Positions 13,753-24,727 of a stretch of 64,000 nt of DNA are shown here, in pieces (position 1 is the first letter of the stretch; each line of letters begins with the position of its first letter). Below the pieces are notes generated by a model that saw only the letters and a program-made list of their open reading frames with translations, made no database searches and was not told the origin of the DNA. This DNA comes from Stratiolaelaps scimitus (taxonomy: Eukaryota > Arthropoda > Arachnida > Mesostigmata > Laelapidae). The stretch is from the NCBI GenBank assembly GCA_019614645.1, contig JABWDB010000069.1:1208997-1272996 (forward strand). The letters run 5' to 3'. Position numbers and translations under genes: made by a program.

Positions 13753-14676
13753 AGAAACTACTGCCTCGTGATAATGGTGGACGTCAAAAATGCCTTCAAT
13801 ACTCTGTCATGGGACGCCATCAACGACACCCTGAAAGCAGCGACATCTCACACTACCTGCCGTAGGCTGATCGCCTCTTATCTCTCGGAGCGGAGGCTCG
13901 TCTACGACGACCGTGAATACCGAGTCATGGGGGGCGTCCCACAGGGTTCGGTCATGGGGCCGAGTTTCTGGAACATCGCCTATGACAAGATATCAAAAAT
14001 CTTACACCAGCCTCCAGTCACCTCAGCGGCCTACGCAGACGACTTCACACTCATGGTACAAGCACGCTACGGTACGAGCCTCTGTCGTCAACGATAAAAT
14101 ACCAAGGAATGATCCTCGGCAAGGGCTTAACAAGCACGCCGCACGCCAAATACGCGATGGAAAAAGCGTCCAAGGCAGTAAGCGGCCTCTTTCACCTTCT
14201 CCCGAAGATGAAAGGAGCGTCGGATTCAAGAAGAAGACTGCCAACGAGGGTGGCGGAAAGCAGGGCACTTTACGCGGCTCCACTATGGGAGACAGCCGCT
14301 TCAAAGGTCCGAAACAAACAACTGGTTAACAAGACACAGCGACCAACCTGCCGTATGTGAGCCTCAGGAGAGGAGGATGACGTCCTACATACGTTTGGTA
14401 GGTGCGCCGCGATCATGGAAGAAAAAATGGCACTCGCCAGTACACAATGGCACGCAACCGGAGAGATGACAATCATAGAAATGGCAGCAGCCCTCCTTGA
14501 GGACCGGTCATCTTTCGAGCTAGTCAAGAACTTCGCCGCCTAGGAGATCGAAGCCAAGGACCTCGCCGCCCGTCAGAGGTGATAGCATGTAACCTGAAAG
14601 ATCCCGAAGAAATGATTCCCACAATCGGTCCCGGGATTAAATGTATTCTTATTTTCTCAATAAACAAAAAAGTTGT
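13753..14676 (+). mobile_element. R1/LOA-like non-LTR retrotransposon remnant
   Basis: A 5'-truncated, internally deleted LINE. From 13753 a frame encodes reverse-transcriptase blocks: a VDVKNAF block (palm), GGVPQGSVMGP, WNIAYD, and the catalytic AYADD box at about 14031-14045. The frame then shifts and roughly 100 residues normally following YADD are missing. From 14109 the later RT/thumb blocks appear (YQGMILG, a Lys-rich segment, LYAAPLW typical of R1-clade elements). A TGA interrupts the CxxC of the C-terminal zinc-finger-like region (14358), after which the same frame continues to the TAG at 14540. An AATAAA-containing A-rich tail ends near 14676, and TAAGCAATTC occurs on both sides (13743-13752 and 14677-14686), a likely target-site duplication. 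It cannot be active. Confidence 0.8.
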
Positions 14677-14686
14677 TAAGCAATTC

Positions 14687-16962
14687 GAAGAACAAGCAGA
14701 AATCAACCGTTGTGTATGCGGCGACGACGGCAACAAACAACCGACAGCTGGGTGTCGAAAGACGAGGTGGACAGTGACACGCAACGGGTTTGTGTTGACA
14801 TCGAAAGGTCGGACAAAATTGTTGGCCCCTTTACACAATATTTAGTTTGTTAAACCATGAGTTTGTAATATGTTGGTAATCAAGGAAATTACCTTTGCTT
14901 ATACACTAAAAACGCTCTGTATCAGTCAATTCCCAAGGATTCGTACGCGGCATATTTTAGTACAAGAAATCCCTAAACGCGGACGCATCAAGACAACTTC
15001 TGACATTTTATGGCATCACAAGGGTTCAAGCTCTTCGGCGCTAGACATGTTATTATATAAACAGGCTAGGATGAGATTTGCCTCACGAGGATATTCTAGT
15101 GGATTCCGTTTGCCGCTGAAGGGCCACTAACAGTTCTCCTATTAGACCTCACTAGGTACCCACCCGTATTCTTCAATCTAAACACTCCTTTATTTAGAGC
15201 AAATTAATGCCCCATCAAAGCAGTTCCAGTAAATATTATTTTACATATGGGTTTGTTACTATTCTTAATTAGTCAGTTTTTGAAACCTTAGCAGGCGAGC
15301 CGCTCGCCTGGCGTAGGCATTATCTATCCGCTCAGTTTCTACCTTGGGAACAATCAAACTATTTGTGCAGCGTAACGTAGAAATCAACGTTTTTAACAAA
15401 AAAGAATCAGAGAGGGACATTACACACAGAGTTTACAGACCGGACCACTTCAGTGATATCAGAGTCAAAACCAAGGAGCGGACTGACGGTTATGCCCTGG
15501 TCCCTCGTGGCGCGAGCCTTCGAAATGGGGTCACCATTTTCTACAGGAGGAAATGTTTTTCTTTTGTACAGGAGTAACCAGCGAGGAGAGGATATATTCC
15601 AGGGCTGTGCCATCAGTGTAGGTACGATTTAGAATCAGACAGAGCTCAGATAAAACAGAAGACAGCTTTTGGTCTTCTATCGGCGAGATGCCGTTCGGAA
15701 TGAAGCTGCCCTTAGGCGATGTGGAATCTCGAGTTGAATGCATAGATCGAACATGAGGTGAGTCGAGATGCGTGCTGAGCATCTTCCTCGCCAATATAAC
15801 GAGTGACGAAGCCTGTGAGAGTCGAAGCTTATTCGACCTTGTGGTTCGCAGTTCATTGCCTTGGACTCCGGTGACGGTGCTTTCAAGTTAGCGTACTAGA
15901 AGGTGCATACAACAATTTTGATGTCAAACATCGTTGGCGTCATAATCATCCGTGAGAATGAAATCCTCTCCCTCAATCTGTGTCTCTCACCTCTCGACAC
16001 GTTACTTAATCATTAACATCACGGTGGAGTCAGGTCACCCTGCTTTCCATGAGATAAATCTCCCCCATAGGAAATACGAGATAGGATCGAGTAAAGATCC
16101 TAGTCATTCTCTCATCCCACAATTGTATCTCTAATGTCTCCGTTGAAGGTGGATTTACACCTGGTACAAAACGACAGGAAATTCGAAACTCAACAATTGA
16201 AGAAGTTCAATTAAACAACTACGTACTAAACATTTATCCCTATAATAACTGTACCGTCCAGTAGATGGTGGCGCTACGAATTATTTGACATCATTTGTCG
16301 CTTATGTCGCCCCCCTTTGACCTTATTCACAGACCGATCCATGTGAAAGAGTTTTATAATTCCAACTAGACCCGCTTCATATAGTGACAGGTTGACGATT
16401 TACAAAGTATTTGCCTACTTCACTTACTAAATTCTATTGCCTCAATGCTAAAGGCGGTACTCTCCTTTTAAATTCCGCCTCATCCCACAACATTCGGTTA
16501 CGCCACCTATAATTTGATCTTGATGTTACTCTCGACTTGACTCTCATGACGCGGCCCCGGGATCTACGAACATTATCTGAATAGGGAGCCACTTGATGTT
16601 CGACTATCTGTGAATCTTGATTGGAAACTCGTAGAAAACGTCCTCGAGGCATGTCCACTTGCCCATCATCTGATCACCAGCCAGGTGCAAGCAAAGTTAA
16701 GACCACCCCACCCCCGAGACCTGAGTGAGAATCGACAGAAGAGTACATTGTACATGTAGCTGCGTGAAATGACATTGTTCAGATGTGAACCACTGAATAG
16801 ATTGTGACGTGGACATTCCTGATCATGTGAGTCTTTTTCTTTGGACGTATCATCAAGCGAACCATTCAGTCTAAGGTAGCACTTTATAACAGCAAAATAC
16901 AGCAGCTGATTCCCTACGGGGTATTCTCATTTCGTAGCGGGTTCGGTCACCAGCGGTGATTC
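14687..16962. other. Intergenic sequence, no gene seen
   Basis: Several open frames of 70-90 codons occur (for example 14870-15130 and 15344-15577 on +), but none shows a recognisable motif or convincing exon borders. One short perfect inverted repeat is listed separately. Confidence 0.45.
15292..15310. other. Perfect 8-bp inverted repeat
   Basis: CAGGCGAG (15292-15299), a 3-base loop, then CTCGCCTG (15303-15310). GC-rich against an AT-rich background. No function assigned. Confidence 0.7.
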
Positions 16963-16977
16963 AGGTATTGCAGATGA

Positions 16978-17419
16978 GCGGCAGGAGGTCGCAGACGCCA
17001 AACTGACACGAGCCATGTAGGACGGGATCCGAGGGTTAGTTTCCTACAGGTGCCTGACCAGAGACAAGTGGGACAAAGGGAGCACACTAGCCGAAAGGAT
17101 CCTCCGGAAGAAGGAGAGGCTAGAACGGACGCGGATAGCAGAGCTGGTCCGAAGGGAAAATGCCCGGAACCCACCCGCTGTGGCTGGGCGGGAGGGTTCG
17201 CCCCAGAGGAGGAACTGAGGGATAGAACATGGTTGGAATCAACTGGCGGTCCCTGCAAGGCACTGAGTGAAGTAATTCCTTGAAAGTCCCGGTCAGATCC
17301 CCAAGTCAAAATCGGTTCTGGGTTTTGTCAGTAAGAGTCGGACACTACCAGGCAAATACCTCAGCTGTGAGGTATTTGCTGGTGTCCATGCAGGATTTAC
17401 CTTTAACCTCTTAAAAAAA
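16978..17419 (+). mobile_element. 5'-truncated LINE insertion with target-site duplication and A tail
   Basis: The GC-rich 442-bp block is flanked by a perfect 15-bp direct repeat AGGTATTGCAGATGA at 16963-16977 and 17420-17434, and its right end is a run of eight A (the last shared with the repeat). This is the standard signature of target-primed reverse transcription. The body contains a remnant of a basic, charged coding segment (around 17050-17220, rich in Lys, Arg and Glu) and a 3' region with a strong hairpin at 17352-17379. Clade is uncertain; an R1/Jockey-type element is my guess from the arrangement. The exact duplication shows that the insertion boundaries are intact, so the integration is younger than the neighbouring decayed elements. 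Confidence 0.85.
17352..17379 (+). other. 3'-end stem-loop of the LINE insertion
   Basis: Perfect 12-bp stem (GCAAATACCTCA with TGAGGTATTTGC) and a GCTG tetraloop. With one bulged G the stem extends 3 bp more (CCA with TGG). It lies 40 bases before the A tail. Stem-loops at this place serve as recognition sites for the reverse transcriptase in some LINEs; that role here is inference. Confidence 0.75.
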
Positions 17420-17434
17420 AGGTATTGCAGATGA

Positions 17435-18180
17435 AATCTACTAGTGACAGGCGGATATAAAAAGTGGTGAATTTGAGTATTGTTATTATCACCATTCATG
17501 AATGATATTACATTTCTGCACTCACTTAGTTCTGTGTTAAGAGCAGAATCAGACAACACAGTTTTCTATCGTCTTCCAAAGTAGTACAGACTGCTGTTAT
17601 TTATTGTATTTTTTTTATTATTAATCTTGCATTTCTGTGACTACAATTTGCGAAAATAAATACTTCAACGCACACTCGCTACACATAGCTACGCAATAAA
17701 TAAAGTATGTACAATCGATCGATCAATCGATAGGATAGACTTGCATACATTTACAGCTCGTAGGCAGGCAAATCAGTTGAAATAGGAAGGACCTTGTTGA
17801 GCGGGTTATAATTCGGTCAGTTGCTTCTTCAGCATCCGTGTCTCAGATATTCATGCTATCTGATAGATACTATGTTATACATTTGACCCATCCAAAATAG
17901 ATATCCCAGAAAACTTAAATCGTTCGTTATGGCGTTATGGCGCTACCCGTAAACACACATTGTCTGTACCACCTCTCAGCTCACTCACTTAATCTCGTTG
18001 CCCTTAAATATGAGGTCAGCCTTATGAACTTGTTATGTGCGGATAGGTAATACAACACAGTATTGTTGTATTGGCCCCCAAATTAGTCACTATGTATCTG
18101 CATATAGCTGCTATAGCTGATATCTGTTCATCCATCCAGCCAGCTTTCTATCTTCTATACTTTTTCCCTTCGGATCGGAT
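17435..18180. other. Downstream flank of the LPMO gene
   Basis: AT-rich, no coding sign. TTTATT on + (AATAAA on -) near 17600 may be the polyadenylation signal of the LPMO gene on the - strand. Confidence 0.4.
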
Positions 18181-20650
18181 CTACTGAGCGTCCCCATAGC
18201 CACAGCTGCAATGAGATGCTGGGCAGTAGTAGGGAGCGTATAGACAATTGAGCTCGCACCACTCAAGCATCTTCTTCGAGCCGACATATCTACCCACCGC
18301 TACGCAACTCTTCTTTCCGTTTGATCTTCCTGCTGATACGATTTCATTTTCTGTCGGTGCTGTCGTTTTCGAGGTCGTGTTGTTGTTGTTGTTGTTGTTG
18401 TTACTGCTACTGCTACTAGGTGGCGTTGTCGACGACTTCGGATTTGGCGAGCTTCCAGCCGATGGGCTCGTTATGGATGTTTTTGGCTTCGTGCTAATTT
18501 TTGGCCAATTGCTACTCGATTTAGTGGGGTAGGATGTTGTGGCCTTTTGCCAATGTGGTCGTGCCGTCTTAGGTGGGAAGCGTGTTCTTGGTGACGAGCT
18601 CTTTGTGTCAGTGGTTTTGCCTTCGGGTTCATCTGCGCATGGCTTTTTCGTTGTGGGTTCAGGATAGTGGCCATGCATTTTGGTCTCAGGTGGAGTCATA
18701 GGAAGACCATCCTCTTTCTCCAAACCTGGCCTCCGAGGAGGCAGGGTGCTCCATCTCTTCTGGTTGGGTATTACCTTGGTGGGCTTCATCGTGCCATTTT
18801 TGGCTTGGTTCTTCGACTGGGGCCTGTATGTACTTGTCTTAATATTATACACCGTTGTCTTCGTTTTCTCGACCCAATGTGTCCTCGTCATATTCTTCTT
18901 GGGGTATCCATTGTTGTTGGGTGGCGATTTCCATTGTGGTTTATTTGTACCGCCATGGGGCTGTTGTCCCGGAGTTGGACGCGTGTTATGTGGTGGCGCT
19001 GTATACGAGGAACCAATGGCGATATCGGAGCATCCACGGAACGTTTCTTGAGGTCCACAACCAACTCGGGATACGCCATCAGGACAACGGCCCCAGTTAT
19101 TACCTTAAGTGGAATGAATACATTAATTATTAACTAATCAGTTGATCGCCGTTGAGACAGAGTGGGTAGGACACTCGCCTGCAACCTCAAATCCCCCGAC
19201 CGAAAAGATTAACTAACGATCAGTAAATTGGTTGTCCCAATCAAAGATCCTTTGAACTCGTTCGCTTGTCTGCTTAATCATCATTAAACTCCCAGCAAAG
19301 AATTGAATTAATCTCAAGAAAATGTTTAAATTCAACGCTACGGCACGTTGGACTTATGCTTCTCTTACCATGAAGCCAAACGGAACTCACTGGTTGGAGT
19401 TCCGTTGTGTCACATACGATGATTTGGCTTCTGGCTTACATATGTGAACTAATGGAGCCCCATAAGCCGCCCTATAGAAGAACAAAAAAGTATATCTACA
19501 TAAAATATATATCCAAAAAATACAACTAGAGAAAATATGGGGAATCCCACATTCTCCCTCGCATTGGCGTGAGTCTATTGTTTTTATTTTACCGGCTGTG
19601 TAGGTCCATTGGAAAACACACTGCGAGCACGTGAGATTGGATGGAAGCTTCACCCGAACACGGTAGCGGTTATTGCGATCGGGCAGCTTATACCGATATG
19701 GGTCGTCAGAGGATGCCTCCACAATCTCCAGGGGATATTTCGCCATACAGTCATCGTCAGCAACCACCTAAATCAACGGATGACGAAATTAATAATAGAA
19801 TATGTTTGGCCTTTGACGGGCGGAGGCCGCCGGAGTTCTAGTTGAAATATAAAAAAACAACAATAATAAAAATGTATTTCTATTTGTAGCTCGCAGGTCG
19901 CTTACTTTTGGATCATTAACTGGACATAGCCGGAACTGGAAATGACCTCGATGATTGGTCGTTAACTCAACCGCGGATTCGATGACTTGACCAGAACGGT
20001 AGTATCTGTTGAAATATACAAGCGCCAGTGAAATTAGAGCATGCTTCTATTTATATTAGTATCTTAATTAAGCCATTCCGAGCATCACCGTGAAACAGCA
20101 AACACCGACAACAGCAAACAAGGAAACATATCGGGGTTTACGCGCTTTGAAATGATTTCGATTATTTAGGTTATACACGTAATGAAATACAATTGATTGA
20201 AGAATCACCGTCGTTTTTACCTGGAAATCAGCCCCGTCGCGTATCTGCCACCAGCTTCATTTGGCCTTGGCACGGGAACATCCCATGGATCGCCACAAAC
20301 ACCACATTTCATTCCGTTCCGCATTTGCCGCTGAAATTTGTCAATACGATGTTAGGCAACTTAACGACAACCGTGAAAATCCCTTGGATTCGTTTATAAT
20401 CGCTTCTTAAAAGTAGCTTTATAGAGTGGATAAAAATCAAAGACGGCCTGTCACTGATCATATATTGTATGAGAATCGTGTTAATATAATATGATGTATT
20501 GGAAAGGCATAGCATGCAAGATATTGATGAATGAAAAATAATCAAGTATCTTATAATACCCTAGTATGATGATTATCATAATTATAATAATACAAGAGGA
20601 GGGCATTTTTGCAATAGAGACTGATTAAGTCTATTCCTTCAATGTGATGT

Positions 20651-20691
<41 letters not shown>

Positions 20692-21881
20692 AAACCAATC
20701 CCGATTCCAAGTATCAACCTGCCTTAACCTTGAGTCATGTGTAATTGCGATAAAATTTTTTGAAAGGCAAACAAAAACTTCGACTTTTCGAAGGGGTGCG
20801 AATAATCAGCAAATCTCTGCGTGTTGACATTTGCTTATTAGCGTTTATTTTATTTCTAGATTAAACTCAACATATTTCTAGATTGAGTTTAGATGATAAA
20901 TCATATTTTCAAACACAACGTCGTGTGTGATATTCGTGAGATCCTCGCGATCCCTTGTTAAGTCTTCAAACATGAGCTGTCTCTTTTTCTGTCTATTGGC
21001 AGGGCACAATCGTTCGTTAGGTTTGACGGCCCTTAATAGAAAATCGCCATGATGTTACCCGTTTAAGCCGTTGGTTTTACGGATCATTACTGTATTTGCT
21101 TTTTCAGTAACATAGAGATCGCTGCTTTTGTTTTAGGATTAGCAGACGTTGTAACTAGAGTCTTACCGTGAATCCTCCGCAGAATAGTTCATTGTCGTTG
21201 TAGTTCCGGGGTGTTTTGAAACCTACCCTCCACATCGAGGATCTGTGAAAGCAAACATCACATGCGGAGATGATGACGTTATCAGTATACGTACATATAC
21301 GCACAGAATATGAGGCAAGTAAATAGCATATAACTCATTTATAAATTTCTATATATTTTGTTCAATTCTTTCGAGTGGTGGACGAGTTCGTATCCATAAT
21401 GTCAGGCGAGGTCTATTTTGTTGGCCCTTTAAACCTTTATTCGCTCCTGTGCTAGGGAGAAAATATCACAGTATCTTTTGGATATATTGTTTATATAGCC
21501 TCCAATAGGAGAGACCCTGACGAAAAACCGGTACGAAAATAGTGCTATTCTAACTCACGTCAGTACTATTATATCTGGAAGTAAGGCCTACCTGGAAGGA
21601 GGTTCCATAAGGCGTCCATGGCCCTCGACCAGCGAAGGTACCAATGACAGTGTCACCAGACAGAGTAGAATCTGCAGCTGGTGTAAACGTCGAGAGGTAG
21701 ACGAAGAAATAAAACGGTGCCGAGTAGAAAATGTAGAGGAAAGGCCAGGAGAAGCCAAAAGCGAGAAGACTGGAAGGTAAATAGATGAGGTTGATGACAT
21801 CGCGCCCGCTGTAACGAGAGTAACAGGAACAACACACGTCAACGCCAATCTAATTAACAGATCTCGGGTAGATAGATACAT
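18181..21881 (-). CDS. AA15 lytic polysaccharide monooxygenase, secreted, with linker and Cys-rich C-terminal module
   Basis: Exons on the - strand: 21881-21592, 21242-21167, 20330-20221, 20005-19906, 19767-19593, 19103-18181. All introns are GT-AG and phases match. After a hydrophobic leader ending SLVEG the mature protein starts HGRLMEPPSR; His1 plus His90 (NHRGHF, then FRLCP) form the expected copper histidine brace. Further AA15 hallmarks: YNDNELFCGG, CGVCGDPW (44-51), NEAGGRYATG, CVFQWTYTAG (155-164), NNWGRCPDG, and QETFRGCSDIAI, whose Phe185 is the likely axial position (Tyr or Phe in the family). Residues from about 196 to 425 form a Pro/Thr/Ser/Lys linker with an Asn run; the last ~42 residues carry six Cys in a WC..NC..YC..HCSC pattern. 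Known role: oxidative cleavage of chitin or cellulose outside the cell. Start is uncertain: the ATG at 21881 gives an 87-residue leader, the in-frame ATG 27 codons later gives 60, and an acceptor at 21679-21678 could mean the first coding exon lies further upstream. Confidence 0.92.
19147..19205 (+). mobile_element. Possible tRNA-derived SINE head fragment in an LPMO intron
   Basis: GTGGGTAGGACACTCGCCTG followed by CAACC and then CAAATCCC resembles the D-arm/anticodon half and the end of a B box of tRNA-derived SINEs, with the middle deleted. It lies in the last LPMO intron (19592-19104), antisense to the gene. Short and decayed. Confidence 0.35.
20654..20687. repeat. (TA)n microsatellite in an LPMO intron
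   Basis: About 17 TA units between LPMO exons 2 and 3. Confidence 0.95.
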
Positions 21882-21902
21882 AATATATATGTATATATAT
21901 AT

Positions 21903-21934
<32 letters not shown>
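21882..21934. repeat. AT-rich (TA)n repeat immediately upstream of the LPMO ATG
   Basis: Interrupted TA repeat directly abutting the first possible LPMO ATG (21881). If this were the true start, the 5' UTR would consist of this repeat, which is one reason to doubt that start. Confidence 0.9.
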
Positions 21935-21937
<3 letters not shown>

Positions 21938-23423
21938 CGCAGTGTAGAGATTTTGAGCTTTTGCAATCATGTCGATCATCACAATCACATTCGCCAATTA
22001 GCTTTACGAGCTTTAATCATAAGGAGGTCATTTTCACACCTCTGTTCTCTGTTCATCGAAACAATCATTGTGGCTAATATGATGAATCGATGCTGTAGGT
22101 CATCGACAAATGTCACCGTCGGCAGAGCAAACCACGAAGCTGTGGCTCTAGACTCAGTTGTCCACCACTGGGGCTGTCAGTCAGTAGACACGCAAGTGTC
22201 TATACGGAAAATGACGGCCCCTGATCAAGGCAGGCACGCAGTATATCAGGCTACTTTACCTATAGTACAGATTGACGGATGATTACGAGACGCATCGACT
22301 ACACACAAACGCGCACCAATTAGCAACGTTCGACCAAGCCTTCTCCCGTTCAAAAGAGTTCGCTCTATCTTGCACTCGCTTCGCTAGGTTTTCGGCTCAG
22401 CTTTTTCTTGAAACCAATCAAACTACGGCAATACATGTGATGCAGTGAAAGATCGTTCAAGTATCGTCCGTTGCCACAGACTCCAATCTGTGTAGATGTG
22501 CGCCGATTTTATAAATGTTTCGTAGGTAGCTCCGATTGAAAGGGAGTGATATGTGCAGCCAGAACGAGTGATCTCTTGCTCAATTTTGGAGAAAGTCATA
22601 GAATAGATGACTATATCTAGAACGACGTCGCTCGCATATGAGCCAAAATATTATTGGAATCATATTGTGGATTACAATTCGAAATATAATCGGACAGAAA
22701 GCGACAACGCGCCGCATTGAATGATCTGACTCATTTTATCGGGCGCTACATGCACAAATTGCATAATCTTCCACTAGAAGCAGTATTTGCTATGCATCCA
22801 TGATCGCACGTCGCTATCGCGCATGGCTAAGGCGAACCCTGCAGCGGACGAGACGCCGAAGAGTGAATCTCAGCATTGGCACAACCCCAACTAGGCAAGG
22901 AAACTATGAGGTGGAAAGTTTTTCATAGTGGCCCTAAGGACGATAGACACATCTGGGTAGAAACTGGGTAGTGGGTGTTGTCGACGAAGAAAATGGACGG
23001 CAATAGCAAAAACCAATAACAGAATATATAGTATTCGCTTCGACTTTAAAGCACACGAACATGTTGGGGGCATATTCACAGGAGGGTCGTGCGCATGCGA
23101 TTCGCCAGCGTCCTGGATGTGTAGCAGTTATTAGTTGTGGAACGACGAATTGCGCTTCGGCTGGATGAATTAAGTTGACAACACGGATTAGCTAGGTCGC
23201 CTGTCTCCGCGAACAAACTGAGCAATCTTGACAATTTACATGTTCTAGATATTGATAGTATGGCAATGCTGTAATTGTCATTATATACTATTGTATGTTA
23301 TCTCTATGTCTCGCAAACTGAGAGAGAAAGAGCTATCACATCGTCTATCTATTGTAGATAGCTAGGTCGATATTACTTTGCGTTAAAACCTGGCCGTATC
23401 TTATCGTCAAGAACGAGCCTATC
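21935..23423. other. Upstream flank, no gene seen
   Basis: No recognisable coding motif. Open frames such as 21953-22282 on + lack similarity that I recognise. Confidence 0.45.
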
Positions 23424-23543
23424 CATGGAACCATACAAGGTGAATGGTGACAATTTGACCGTAGAGACGAATGTGACAAAGCACCAACAACGTTCGTCTT
23501 TTAATCCTAAAACAAACGCAATCTACAACCAGTTGTGGTCATG
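23424..23543 (+). CDS. Candidate first coding exon, unrecognised
   Basis: An ATG opens a frame beginning MEPYKVNGDNLTVETNVTKH and running 40 residues to a good donor (TCATG|GTATGT, phase 2). The composition is protein-like, with no simple repeats, and includes NLT and NVT sequons. A strong acceptor at 27198-27199 opens a frame in the matching phase. I do not recognise the protein. It could be a chance open frame; codon statistics or transcript data would decide. Confidence 0.3.
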
Positions 23544-24578
23544 GTATGTTGTTTTTCGAGGAAGTTGAGCACACCATTATTTCCACTGAACGCTTGTTTC
23601 TGTCACGGCTACTTGAGGCGAAGTTCTTACCGCGATGTCGAGGTTAGCGGCGAAGTAGATAAACACGAGAGTGCACCGCTGTCGAGCTCGAGTCGCCTAG
23701 TGTTGAAGTTTACAAGTCACGGCAGTTTCAGTAAAGTCAAGTCCAGAACAGAAGATGGCCCTGGGTTCGAGCTCTGCCTGTTTATAGCTGGCGGAGCCGC
23801 AGCTCCACGCCGCAGCCGCCGGGAAAGGGCTCCAAGCCGCAACGGCCAGGAGAGGGCCCAGTGGGAAAAGGGAGAAGTTGCCGACTTTCGGCCTCATCTC
23901 TCAGTCGGCCTCAATGGTATCACCACCGCCACCACCACCACTACGATGGTGATGAACTTGAAGCATTGTGAACTGTATTTTCCATCTACGGGGAAGGTGA
24001 AGCGGAATTTTGAGTTTCGAAGACAACAGCCTATTTCATTTTGACCCATAGACCCAGAGAGCAAATTATTGCCAATAGTTCCCCGCACTAGCTTTCAAGT
24101 TGTGTCTGGTGAATTTTTCTAGAAGGCAACATAAATCGTTGGCACCAATTTCATTTTGTAGTTTTCTTCAGACGTTATGCATATATCAAGAGGGGAAATT
24201 CAAATTTCATAAATAAATAGATAATTAATTCGAGGTAGCCCACCCACACGCGGCTTCACAATATTTGTCAGTCAATTGCAATATACCGTTAGGAGAACAG
24301 ATTTTTCACTCAATAAAGACAACTTTTATCGACTACTCTGTTAGGCGGATCGCGTCTGAAGGCCGGCGTTATCATTGGTGACTCTGTCAGGGGTTGTAAA
24401 TGAGTCACTCACTCTAACGGTTTTCTGAGATCTCTGAGAACACAAATGGTTTTCCATCGAAATATCATAAGGATCAATCATATTAATAGAAAAGAATACT
24501 TGGAGATAAGTTTTGCTCCAATTTAACAAACTGATATTGTTCTTAGTTATTCTCTATTTTTTCCGAGCGGATTGATAT

Positions 24579-24727
24579 AATGGCAGCGCGGTGGCTTCGA
24601 CGGCTGACTCTCTGGCTGTAAAAAGCCAGAGGCCGCAGGTTCGAATCCCGTTGTATGACATATAAGATAACTTAAGCATTCTGTGCAGTTCCTTTAATAA
24701 ATCAATAAAGCCTTACCTTTACCCACC
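24579..24727 (+). mobile_element. tRNA-related SINE, copy 1
   Basis: The head carries GCGGTGGCTTCGACGGCT (A-box side), a hairpin TCTGGCT...AGCCAGA, and a B box GGTTCGAATCCCG, then a unique body containing TTAAGCATT, GCAGTTCCTTTAATAAA and an AATAAAGCCTTACC tail. The same order, with the same spacing, occurs in reverse complement at 32914-33078. The matching order of tRNA-like head, body and tail in two dispersed copies defines a SINE family. The head is closest to a tRNA with an extended hairpin; it cannot be a functional tRNA because no acceptor stem pairs. Confidence 0.8.

Noticed and set aside
24579..24727. Functional tRNA gene suggested by the B box
   Set aside because: No acceptor stem pairing, an oversized hairpin in place of a normal anticodon arm, and a second dispersed copy with the same tail show that it is a SINE.
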